From Lumbricus terrestris (Eukaryota > Annelida > Clitellata > Crassiclitellata > Lumbricidae), in NCBI GenBank assembly GCA_949752735.1, contig OX457043.1, positions 43,446,373-43,510,372 on the forward strand: DNA of 64,000 bases, written 5' to 3'. Positions 43,430 through 54,600 of this stretch are shown in pieces. The position numbers were made by a program, and so were the translations under genes. Within the stretch, counting starts at the first letter, position 1; every line of letters begins with the position of its first letter. Below the pieces are notes generated by a model. The model was not told where the DNA came from, made no database searches, and saw nothing but the letters and a program-made list of their open reading frames with translations.

Positions 43430-44500
43430 GCATGCAACAATGTGATTCTATAACCTAATCGCACAGCCAGGTACAGATAGACCCATAGATTATATTTTCC
43501 CTTGTATGCATCTTCTTGCCACTCTGCCTGTGTGTGTCTATCTGCACGTCCGTCTTTCTCGCTGCTTCTCCACGTGACACCAAGTGCTTAGTCTGCTAAT
43601 GGCCATCGAGCCGACAGCGAATATTTGGAAAGCGCTGTTTTTCCATTGGTTCAGCACTGTTTTCATTTGGTCTGTGATAATAGATCTGCTACATGTACCA
43701 TGGATGGAATTGTCCCAATGACAAATTACAAATCGTGGAGATAAACAAATATATTACTGTGTATATAATTATACACCCATTGTTCTCCATGTGTGTGTGT
43801 GTGTGTGTGTGCGCCTCTCTCTGTTAATGTGTCTGTCTGTTTGCCTGTCTTTATCTGACTCTCTCTCTCTCTACACGTGCACATATACCAGTACATATAT
43901 ATATATATATATATTATATACATGCTGCTTTATGTACATGTACATTCATTGCTGTATGTTGTGCAGTGCACACACATGCATTAATTCTGTCGGTGAATAT
44001 GCATGCTGTTCTATTTTTGTGATATCATTTCTGCACATGTGTCCTACGCTGTTCTGTATTGTACAGTATATAATATATGCATACATACTGTTTTATGGGT
44101 ATATTATATATATATAATTATATATACATATAATTATATATGGATATCCATAAACATAATTATTTACCTGCACTTTCATGTAGGGTATATATTATTCTAT
44201 TGTGAAATACTAACATCATTCTGCCTATATGTTCTTATAATTATACACAATCCACTATATGCATTATTATGTGCGTGTGTACGTGGGCTATGTAATAATT
44301 ATATGCATGCGTGCATGCACTTTATATCATTTGCATGTATTTATAATCGTCTGCACAATGTCATGCATGTGTGTTCTTGTATGACGCGGGTGTATACACA
44401 ATCATGTCGGCATTATTGAATTCTGTGTAGGGGGAGAGGCCTGCGATTGGTTGTTGTTCCTACATATTCCCTTGAGTTCTTCACCAGACAGAAAGAGAGA
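43430..44500. other. Intergenic with short (TG)n, (CT)n and (TA)n runs
   Basis: Microsatellites lie at 43790-43811 (TG), 43858-43873 (CT) and 43895-43915 (TA). No exon supported. Confidence 0.4.
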
Positions 44501-44507
44501 CAGAGAC

Positions 44508-44585
44508 ATCACGACAGACAGACAGACAGATAGACAGACAGATAGGCAGACAGACATACAGACAGACAGAGACAGACAGACAGAA
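44508..44585. repeat. (CAGA)n microsatellite
   Basis: Imperfect CAGACAGA/TAGACAGA run. Confidence 0.93.
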
Positions 44586-44632
44586 ATATAGCTTTGTTGC
44601 TAATGGAATTGGGTGGTTCTGACCTCTGCAGT

Positions 44633-44757
44633 TGACCAAATAAAACATCCAGCTCTCTCTGCCTCTGTATCTCTTTGTCGTCAGCAGCAGTCAAAGAGGA
44701 AGAATTGTCACCGATAACGGAGCGATATAAGGAGAACAACGCCCATATAAATACTGC
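44633..44757 (-). other. Possible small exon, unrecognised
   Basis: On the minus strand, an acceptor-like TTATCTGTGCAG is followed by a frame reading FIWALFSLYRSVIGDNSSSL, then AADDKEIQRQRELDVLFGQL, and a possible donor AG|GTCAGA. A hydrophobic segment followed by polar residues is visible. No family match and no ATG; this is weak. Confidence 0.18.
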
Positions 44758-44779
44758 ACAGATAACTTACAAAAAGGTA

Positions 44780-45055
44780 TGTTCATTCATCCGTTTATTC
44801 ATTCTATGCATTTATATAGCGCTTCTTAAAGAATGCTACTGAGGAGCGCTTCCAGCACAAAACGCTGTCAGTCACGGCAAAAGAGAAAAGTCTTGAGAGA
44901 TTTATGAAACAAAACTTAATTATTGGTCAGATGTGATAAACGTAGCTTTAAAGGGAGATCGTTCCAGATGGACGGTACTACAACCGATATAGGTCGGCGC
45001 TTCTTGGCCGTTTAACGAGACCGTCGAACTATCGGATCTTCATAGGAGAGCGAAG
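44780..45055 (-). mobile_element. CR1/L2-like LINE 3' fragment
   Basis: (GAAT)n-like tail, ATTTATATAGCGCTTCTTAA / ACTGAGGAGCGCTTCC hairpin, then GAGAAAAGTCTTGAGAG and GATCGTTCCAGATGGAC, as at 27781-27930. Confidence 0.78.
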
Positions 45056-45059
45056 AATC

Positions 45060-45690
45060 CCACATTGTGTGTGTTCACTGCTATGTTGTTCTGTGGTTTT
45101 GTATCGGGCTTGTAAAGGTATATAGGCTACTTTAAATGTCAACATATCGTCAGTGGGCACTGTTCGATCTTGTGTCGCCTCGGTCTTCTGTATATCTTTA
45201 GAAAGATTTTAAAGATTTCATCCGAAAGTATTCTGACAGCTACCACATCTGTTTAACAGCATTTATAATAATTCATTGTTCTCTAAACATCTTTACATCT
45301 CCAGCTCCATATTCAACCCATTTCTGGTCGACTCGATCCTCTCTAAATTATCTGTCCATCTAGAACTGCAGTTCACGCTATCTGTGATTTCAGACTTTGT
45401 CCATATCACTTCGCTATAATGTATTCCATGGAATAAAGTCGGTGTTTCATTAACGTCATGCAGATATCACTTCCCTGTTTTTGCGATATATATTACAGTG
45501 TGCATTCTTCGATTTTGTGTCACCTCGGTCTTTTATATATTACAAAGAAAGTCTCTGCACAGATTCACATCCTTCCTCTACGTCTCCCTTTATCACCCAT
45601 TTCCATCTCTCTGTTGTCCTGGTTTACACTTCATACGCGCCTTCGTTGGTATTCAATGACTGTAGCATAATCGCTCTGCAGTCTATATAC
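45060..45690. other. Diverged local duplication, no gene supported
   Basis: TGTGTCGCCTCGGTCTTCTG near 45171 and TGTGTCACCTCGGTCTTTTA near 45516 mark two related passages of about 200 bp. Frames in them are short. Confidence 0.35.
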
Positions 45691-45738
45691 AGGGTGTGCC
45701 GAAAAAGCTCCCCCTACGGTTTTTACCCACCCTGTAGA
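45690..45738. mobile_element. Miniature CAGGGTG inverted-repeat element
   Basis: CAGGGTGTGCCGAAAAAG through to TTTTTACCCACCCTG, flanked by TA. It is a tiny internally deleted relative in style of the element at 29419; the relation is inference. Confidence 0.5.
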
Positions 45739-45992
45739 TATTATATGCACGTCGGATGAGTTGTGGTGTGAGCATTCTGGCACATTTATTACAATCGGCT
45801 GATTCTGTTTTTTGCTACTCATTTCTACGAAAATAGCATATATACAGTCTAAAGTGTTATTTATTTATTATTTAATAAATAAATTATTAAATTAAACTAT
45901 GTAGTTTAAAATTACTATTAATTGTTATTTTTATTTAATTTCTTAATTAATTATTTAAATAATATTATTTAATAGGTTAAATTATTTAATAT

Positions 45993-46062
45993 ATCATGAT
46001 TGACCGTGTCGAACGCTGCACTAACGTCGAAAATGGTTAGTAGGGTCACCCACCCAACTCCC
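45993..46062 (-). mobile_element. LINE reverse-transcriptase fragment (motif A)
   Basis: The minus strand reads TLLTIFDVSAAFDTVNHD, the palm motif A of CR1/L2-like reverse transcriptases. Nothing else of the ORF is intact nearby. Confidence 0.7.
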
Positions 46063-46212
46063 ATCCATGGCCTCTTGGCTGCCTTTCAGGTTAGCCCAAG
46101 AGAAGAGTACTTCCCTATATATACTTCTAAATCTCATTGCAAACGATGCAGGGTCATAAGAGGATTCAATATATAAATACATGGGAAAGGTCAAAAGTGC
46201 TGTTCATAAATG

Positions 46213-46277
46213 CCCATATATATATATATATATATATATACTGGCATATATATATATATATATATATATATGCCAGT
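46213..46277. repeat. (TA)n with inverted CTGGCA/TGCCAG
   Basis: Two TA runs of about 20-24 bp. The second is bounded by ACTGGCA and TGCCAGT, making a palindrome. Confidence 0.9.
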
Positions 46278-46889
46278 GAACATTGTTGCTTTGCAATTAT
46301 CTAGAGTCGCTGATACCATCACGTCTAGCGACATTACACCACATAAAATTCTGGCGAAAATTATATTATGCCTCATAAGTTCGTTAAAGTTCCACGGCAA
46401 ACTCTGCCAATCGGAATGCTACTTGTCCCACGTATACGATGTAATATCTGTGTGTGCAGACTGTGAGCATTTATCTGTATGGCGGTTTTTAAATAGCACA
46501 AAGGGGCCATATAAAACATTAAACAGAACAGCAGAGCACTGAAAATTGGTGAATGGGGATTTATACGGATTCGAGAACGGCAAGACGACTCAGTTTTGTT
46601 TTTAATATGGAAAGCGGAGGCGAGTCAGGCGACTCAAGATGATCGTACACCATTGTTCGCAGACTGTAGGACCTGCGCTCCAGACTTCGTGACTTTAACT
46701 GTCCATGAAAGATGACTAACTTCATATCTCGAGTAGGCCTATATGATAGAGTCAACTCTTTCGAACTGTATAGGACTGCGAGAATTTTACAGAAACAGTT
46801 AAAAGTCCACTTTCATCTACTTCCTCGTGTAATAAGTTGCGGTAGGCCTATGTCAACTGCATTTTCTTGAATAACCTATAACGAAATAT

Positions 46890-49483
46890 TAAGGGCACCC
46901 GCAGAAATTTTTTGCAGGAGAAAACCACGATGGTCAGGGTCGAATTTTTTGTGGCAGGCGATTAAAAATGGCCAACAGGAAATTAAAAATGTGCATGGGT
47001 ACTTTTTTTATAAGAGCTAGGTTTCTTAATGTGAATTTCTCTGTTTCACTTTTTTTAAATGTAAATAGTTTCTTTAGTGCAAAGAATTTTTTTAAATCAT
47101 AAAATATTAATCAAAAGAGTTGGTTTCTGAAGGGCTGCAATAGGCCGAAGTTCATAGATTGAATGAATGAATAAATGAATGAAAAATAGGTGTTAGTTTT
47201 TCAGGGGTAAGTGCCATGGGCGCCCGCAGAAATTTTTGCAGGGGGCAAAATTTTTACGATAGTCACCAAATTTTTTAGTAGCAAGAGCTTGAAAAATGTA
47301 ATACTGGAAATTAAGAATAGGCCTACGGGTATTTTTCAAAGAGGTTTCTTGTGCAAATTTCTCAGTTTCATTTTGCGTAGTCTATAGCCTAATTTTTAAT
47401 ATGAATAGTTTCCTTAGAAATTTTTAAAAATCAAAAAGCAGATGTTAAAAAGTAGTTTCCTAAAGGTGCGCTATATAAGTTCATAGAACAGAGCTGTTTT
47501 TAAGAAACTTTTAGAACTGCACAGCCCCTTCTTTCCCTTCCCATTCTCCATGGTAAATTACTTCCAATCGCAGGACAATGCCCTTTTTGCTAGTTTTAAC
47601 TGCACAGAACTTGCGACATAAGTGCTTCTACAACTGCACAAATCCATTTAGAACTGCACATTTTGTGTACAACTGCACGTTAAAAAAAGCCCTGCCATAG
47701 AATGAATGAATAAATAAATGAACAAAAAAATAGGTGTCAGTTTTCAAGGGGCAAGTGCTCCTCTATAGCTGCTTCTTAAGCGCCACTCGAAAGTCAATCG
47801 CAGGGCACCAGCTTTTTCACATTTGCTGCATCGAGTCAGAAGCCTATTCCAAAGAGTGGTCAGAAAGAGGTCCGAGTCTGGTAGTCAGAGGGCCAGAGTA
47901 ACTTAATGCGGGTATCGTTTAGGAAGGTGGAGGATCCGAGGATCAGATGAGTGTGGGTATCAATTCTTTTGAACAGATCTTTTTGTCAGTTTTGGGAGTA
48001 AATCCTGAGGCGTGAAAACCAGAGCCCCTTATCCAAGTTTATCTGCAGTTTGACCTTCCTGGATTCTGTACTTGCAGCTTGCAAAATGGACAAAATGAAG
48101 CCTGGCTTACAGCAGACTTGGTTTATATAATTACAATGCTGGTGAATAAGCAGCTCTTCTTGATGTAATTTCAATGTAGTTTGAGAAATTTTCAAATTTT
48201 TGCATTAGTATTTTATTTTTGCAGTTGTGATTATTTGTGCTACAGCTGGATTCCACTCAAGTAGACCATAATCGATAGGCCTGCTGATTGCATGGGCGCC
48301 CGCAGGAGGATTGAAAACCAATGGTCATTGTTACAGTTTTTAGAAAGAGCTTGAATATGCAAGGCAGAAAGTTATATGAGGATGTTTATTTCTATATCTG
48401 AATGTAGATTTCTGACTGTATAATTCATATCGTTGGTGCATTAATGCAAAGAAATTGGTTAAAAACCCAAAAGTAGTAGTTAAAAACATATGTGTCAATT
48501 TTCCAGGGGGGGCAAGTGCCCCCCTTGCCCCTATGTGCGGGCGCCCATGGTAAGTGCTCACTCTATATATAGTTACTTCTGTATATTTTAATCGTAATTT
48601 TTAAACTATACTAAGGATCGAACTACTCGAAAGTCAATCATAGGCACCAGCTTATTCAAGAGCGCTGCATTGAGTCAGAGGACGTTTCAATGGGTAGTCA
48701 GAAGGAGGTCCGAGTCCGGTTGCAATGCTAGAGAGGTAGAGGGGCAGAGAAGTTGCTAGGGTGGGTTTAATAAGCTCATAGGATTGGAAGGTGGAGGAGC
48801 CTCGGATGAGATCAGTAGAGGTATGAATGCCTTTGAACAAGCGCCAGGTTGGGGTGGACATCCCGAGGAGTGGCAAAAAAGAGTCCCCTTCTACAAGTTT
48901 GTCTACGTCTTGAGTCTCTTGACCTCAGTAGATTCTGTACGTATGAGAGCAGCAAAATAGACAAAAACTTGGCTATTGCAGACGTTTTATTTTATATTAT
49001 AGGCCTATATACATAACGCCGGCAAATAAGTATGCAGGTCTCCCTGACGCAGTTTCAGTTTGTTGTTGAGAAATCTTTTTACATTAGTGTCATTTATTGC
49101 TAATTTTGAGCAGTTGTGGAAGGTTGCGTTGCAGCAAGAGTTCAATCAAGTAGGCTAGCTATAATCAATAGGCCTACTGTTTGAATGATCGCCTGCGGGT
49201 GTGAGTAAAATCCAATGGTCATGGTTTCAGTCTTTCGCAAGAGTTTGAAAAATGCAAGACAGAAAATTAAAAGCATGTCTATTTTTTTAGAGAGGCTGAA
49301 TTCTAAACGTAGATTTATTAGTTTCGCTTCTTGCAACACTATCGAAACCTAGCTCCTATAATCTCTTCTCTGAAGCAAAGAAATTTTGTTATAACTCAAA
49401 AGTACCAGTTACAAAAATAGTTGTTGATTTTCCAGGGGTGGGGGTGCAAGTGCCCCTCTTGTCCCTATGTGCGGGCGTCCATG
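46890..49483. mobile_element. hAT-type element (GGGCACCCGCAG / GTGCGGGCGTCCATG ends) split by a relative
   Basis: Flanks CGAAATAT (46882-46889) and CAAAATAT (49484-49491) agree at 7 of 8. It contains a complete younger copy of the same family at 47215-48549. Without the insert it is about 1.25 kb, close to the copy at 42026. Confidence 0.82.
47215..48549. mobile_element. Nested hAT-type element (CATGGGCGCCCGCAG ends), TSD GTAAGTGC
   Basis: Ends CATGGGCGCCCGCAGAAAT and TATGTGCGGGCGCCCATG. The exact duplication GTAAGTGC lies at 47207-47214 and 48550-48557. It inserted into the GGGGCAAGTGC motif of an older copy of its own family. Confidence 0.92.
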
Positions 49484-49494
49484 CAAAATATACA

Positions 49495-50160
49495 TGACAT
49501 TGTATTATATGTGAACGATAATCATGCCATGTAGTACCTCCCGGTCCCCTTGTGACTTCGCCCACTTACTAAATCCCTGTATAACCGGTGACATGATTAT
49601 GCAATCTTGATATGCGCAGGCATTCACAAGATTAATCGATGCATAATTATATACAACTGTTCATTGCACAATGCACATATACTATACTATTCACTTTCAT
49701 TTTAATACATGTTACATATTATATATTGCTTATCACACACCACGTATATATATATTATATATGAATGATTAAATGTACAATAAGTACTGTATTATAGTAT
49801 CCACAGTTGTACATGCATATGTGTATATGCATGCATATATCCGTCAAACATGCATACGTGCATGGGTACACAATTACGCATGCGCACATCGCTTGATGGT
49901 TTTATATTCCGTAGGTGTGTATAACTTGTCTAGGAAACAGAGACGCGCCTCCGACCGACCCGTGCGAAGAGCAGCTGATGCAGATGCTTATGATATAATG
50001 ATGCATGCGCTTGACCAATGACGTCGAGCTGCTGCTGCTGCTGCTGATGCTGATGATGCTGATAATGGCACCATGATGATATAGCGCCGTTCACTTGATT
50101 CAGTCATCTTCAGTTCAAGACAAATCGAGTGCAATACATCTTTCTCAGATTCGCTGCCTC
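49495..50160. other. 5' flank of the Kv2 gene
   Basis: CCAAT at 50015 overlaps a CRE-like TGACGTCG (50019-50026). A (GCT)n run lies at 50028-50045. These could belong to the Kv2 promoter, but the transcription start is unknown. Confidence 0.3.
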
Positions 50161-50164
50161 TTCC

Positions 50165-50760
50165 TCCGCCTCTTCTGCCTCCTCTCGAGTTTGTCCGCTT
50201 CCTCCTTCTCCTCTTTTCTCCTCCTCCTTTCTCATCCTCCTCCTTTTTTCGTATTTCCCTTGCTCTGTTGCTTCTGGTTATTTCCCCCACTTCCTGCTGC
50301 TCTGCCACCTCATCCTTCTCCTCCTTCTCCTCCTTCTTCTCCTCCTTCTCCTCCTCCTTCTTCTCCTCTTCCTTCTCCTCCTCTCCTCCTACTCTTTCTC
50401 CTCCTCCTCTCCCTCGTCCTCTTCGTTCTCTCCCAATCCTACCTGTTCCCAGACATCAAATATTCCTTCTCGGTGTCCCTTCCTCTGTTCCTTCTCATTT
50501 TACTTTTCCTCCTCTTTCTTCTTCACTCCATCCTCTCCTCCTCCTCCTCCTCCTCCTCCCGTTCCCTCTCTTCCTAAATATTTACACCACTTAAACATCC
50601 ACTTCCAGCGCCGTCTCGTCCCATCCTCCTCCATCGTTTCCCCTCCTCCTCCTCCTCCTCCTCCTCCTCCTCCTCCTCCTCCTCCTCCTCCTCTTCCTCC
50701 TCCTCATTCTTCACTTCCTTCTCCTCCTCCTCCTCCTTCCTTTTCTCCTCCACCCGACAG
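50165..50760. repeat. (CCT/CTT)n polypyrimidine tract
   Basis: About 590 bp that is almost all C and T on the plus strand, ending 60 bp before the Kv2 start codon. It creates long spurious Ser/Pro/Leu frames on the plus strand and Glu-rich frames on the minus strand. Confidence 0.95.
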
Positions 50761-50819
50761 ACCAACCAACACCCATTACACAGGCCACACAGCAGTGATC
50801 GACCGATCGCCATCAAGAC

Positions 50820-51530
50820 ATGTTCTTCGGTCAAGCGGCCTCCTGTCTTCAGCGACCGGTAGACGAATGGTGGCGCTCGAACATCCCGCGCACCCTCCTC
50901 ACAATGCCAGGCGACCGTCACCCAGACACGGCCGCTTCCACCGCCGCCGCCCACCGTCACAAGGGCCTCCAACCTCTCTCGCTCTCCCCCAACCCAGCCA
51001 ACATCCTCGCCGTCCCCGACCCCTTCACCGTCCGCCAGCGCCTGCGATCCAGCGCTCGCATCTGCCTGAACGTCGGAGGGGCGAGGCACGAGGTCCTCTG
51101 GAGGACCGTCGAGAGCATCCCGGACAGTCGCCTTGGTCGGTTGCGCAGGTGTCGGTCGAACGAGGACGTCCTGGAACTGTGCGACGACTACGACCTGGGC
51201 TCTTTGGAGTTTTACTTTGATCGTCATCCCGTCTGCTTTGCGATCGTCCTCAACTATTATCGGACGGGTAAACTGCACGTCGTCGATGACCTCTGTGTTA
51301 TGGCGCTCGGTGCCGAGCTCGCCTACTGGGATGTGAGTGAGCTGTGCCTGGAGGCGTGCTGCCAGCTGAGGTACTTCCAGCGCAAGGAGCAGGTGTTCGA
51401 TGAGATGCGTAAGGACGAGGAGAACACGACGAAGCCGGAGGAGGAGGACTTCGGTGATGGATGCTGTGCCAAAGGGAGACAGAGGATCTGGAATCTGATG
51501 GAGAAGCCACAGACATCGATGGCGGCAAGG
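50820..51530 (+). CDS. KCNB1: Kv2 coding exon 1 (N-terminus and T1)
   Basis: An in-frame TGA at 50796 makes the ATG at 50820 the first possible start. A second ATG at 50904 (MPGDRHPD) is an alternative. The exon ends ...MAAR|, exactly where vertebrate Kv2 genes also break (AAK|ILAIVS). CACGAGGTCCTCTGGAGGAC encodes the diagnostic HEVLWRT. Confidence 0.95.
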
Positions 51531-51656
51531 GTATGAATTCAAGCAATGAATCAATCGATCAATCATTATTGGTCAATCAGTCAGTCAATCAGTCAGTCAG
51601 TCAGTCAGTCAGTCAGTAAGTAAGTAAGTCAATCAGTTATTCATTCAGTCCGTCAA

Positions 51657-51690
<34 letters not shown>

Positions 51691-54600
51691 AGTCAGCCAG
51701 CCAGTCAGTCAGTCAGTCAGTCAGCCAGTCAGTCAGTCAGTTAGCCAGTGCCAGTCAGACAGTCAGTCAGTCAGTCAGTCAGTCAGTCAGAAAGTCAGTC
51801 AGACAATCAGTCAGTCAGTCAGTCAGTCAGTCAGTCAGTCAGTCAGTCAGTCAATCAGTCAGTGAATTAGTCAGTCAGTCAGTCAGTCAGTCGGTCAGTC
51901 AGTCAATCAGTCAGTCAGACATTCAGTCAGTCAATTAGTCAGTCAGTCAGTCAGTCGGTCAGTCAGTCAATCAGTCAGTCAGACAATCAGTCAGTCAGTC
52001 AGTCAGACAGTCAGTCAATCAATCAGTCAGTCAGTCAGTCAGTCAATTAGTCAGTCAGTCAGTCAGTCAGTCGGTCAGTCAGTCAATCAGTCAGTCAATC
52101 AGTCAATCAGTCAGTCAACCAGTCAGTCAATCATTGTTTTGTTCCCTGAACATCATAGGCCACATGCAATAGAACTACATTACTACACCATTGGCGGTGC
52201 GCGGTAGTGTAGTGGTGGGTTCGGTGCCTTGGAGTCGGAGGATTGCAGGTTCGAATCTACCTCAAGCCGCCGCGTAGGGACCTTGATCAAGTCCTTTACT
52301 TGCAAGTGCTCGTGCGCATCGGCGTGAAACTCCGATGCAGCGTCCGCGCTGTAGCAAGGAGCCCCACTGAGTAGTTCAACCAATCAATCAAATCCTTAAT
52401 TTGAAGTAATTAAGCTGACATAGGCTCTATATAGTTATACAACACACATAATTATTGCTAAGAGCTTACGAAGACATTGCAACGCAACGATAACATGCGT
52501 CAGTAGATTCGATTTTATAGAATACGTGAAGTGATCTGTTCTTTACCGTTCTTAGTATATTCCAATACGTTGCATGCCTTGAACCTGGAAACTTAAAGCC
52601 TGAAGAATGTTCTATTCCATCAACGTTCATTTTGTATCGAAATTGATCCTTTGACTTGTGCACCAATCACTTGAAAATCATTGAGTTTGTACTGATTGCT
52701 GTTATTTTGTCTTTGGTTGCTTGCTATGTTCTGTCAATAATCGGCTACATTAGGGTGTGTCTAAAAATTAAAATTTCGATGTTAATAACGACCAATATAT
52801 TTTTGTGTTCCACCTTCAGAAAAATAGTTACCTGCCAAATTAGGAGAAAATCGGAATAGATTTAGGACTTGCTCAAAGCACTGGAAGAATAGCAACTTAG
52901 GTTACATTGTGACACATTGCAATATTCACAGATCCAAGCAAATTTGAACACATAAACATCAGACATAAGGCAAAATCCAAAGAAGTACTGTGAGTTGTCA
53001 TAGTTTATTCCTCTTAGGACATTTGAAAAATCTGGCTTTACTTGACCATTGCAGAACAAATTGTTTCTCCCTTTATTTTTGACCAGGACTTTATTGAAGG
53101 ACTGGATAAAAGTCACTCTGCCAGATCATTCGTCACTCTTAGGTGGGGTCAGATATGATGACTCAAGTATGGATTCCCCTTTGGGCTTCATTGTTTCAGG
53201 TACATACAGATGAAATAGCACTTCACGTGAGACTAAGTTGCTGTCACAGAGAGTGACACTTCAAGTAAATGATTCCATACCTTTTCAGAGTAGGACGGAT
53301 GGTTGAGATTATCCTCTCTGTGCTCTGACGTTGCTTAATGGAAAATTGATAACTGAAATTCCACAACTCGATCATGTAAATCATCCAACACCCTCGGTGA
53401 AATGCACCTGGTTACCTGAACTTTATTCCCTTGGTGGAATTCATCTTTGGAAAACGACTATTAGATCTAATAGCTCTTGACAATAGACTTCCAATACTGG
53501 AGTCCCTGTAGAATCATGCAGTGAAACACTTTTCCAGAACAATTTCAGAGACATGGTATCGATGGCAAGGTTCAAGAGGTCCTTTCCTAATTTCGCTTCC
53601 AGATTCATCCATATGTCGCCCTTGCAACTCGTTTTACTCCCCACTGTGTCAAAACACATGGCCAGAATTTTGTCTTCCAATCTCCAGCTTTAGATCTCAG
53701 CCAACAAGAATCTGGCATGACAATAGCTGTCTGTCACTGATTGGACGATGGCCAATAGTTTGGTAACATCCTTTTGAAATATACCATTATCGTCCTGTCC
53801 CTGTAATATCTGACATGATCTTGTCATTCAGGTGAAGAGTAAGGGGAAACTGTGGCTCAGAAGAATCTCTGCTGCCAGGGCTGCAAGATCATCTCTCCCA
53901 AATAGAAAAGTACAATTGGTACTCTCTTATAGTTTGTCATCCAGACTCTGATTCCTTGATGTAGGCGTAAATTGAGTAGTACCTTGCATCAGTGGCGTAG
54001 CCAAGAATTTCTGATGGGTTTTTTGGTTTTTTATGGCCTGGCCGGATGCCCTTTCTGACACCAAACCAACAGTGTTACAGTAAATAACAAGGGAATAAAG
54101 TAACAAAGAGAATAAAGTAAGAAAAACAATTGTCACTATAAACAATTGTTTTGTTTTTCTTATTTAAGTGGATAAATAACATTTTTTTAAATTTCATAAG
54201 CCAATGGGGGGTTTTAACCCCCCGAAATCCGCCTTGGCTATACGCCACTGCCTTGCATGGGAACTTCTCCTTTGTGAAGACAGCTTCGCATAGCCGAAGT
54301 GATATCAGTACTGCCTATCAACTAAATCTCAGCTTTTTGTAATAAATTTTGCATTGCGCCTGCCATATGATACAAGAATGAAAAGCACCACTTCCCGCCA
54401 TTTGCAACACATGACCAGTGACAAAAATAACATCATATCAGTTACGACATGATCATGAATGTTTATTTGTTGGGAACTAGTCACTGAGAAGGGTTCTATA
54501 GCATGCAGCTCGCATGTATTGAAATAGTAGATTGTAATGCTTGCAATGCAACCGAGTTCCTAACTTCAGTCCTCTTGAGCAAGTCCTAAATGTTCAGCTA

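Noticed and set aside
50129..51220. A 363-codon Ser/Pro-rich plus-strand frame
   Set aside because: It is produced by the CCT-rich tract and then runs out of frame through Kv2 exon 1.
50574..51566. A 330-codon minus-strand frame
   Set aside because: Antisense of Kv2 exon 1 and of the CCT tract; no domain of its own.
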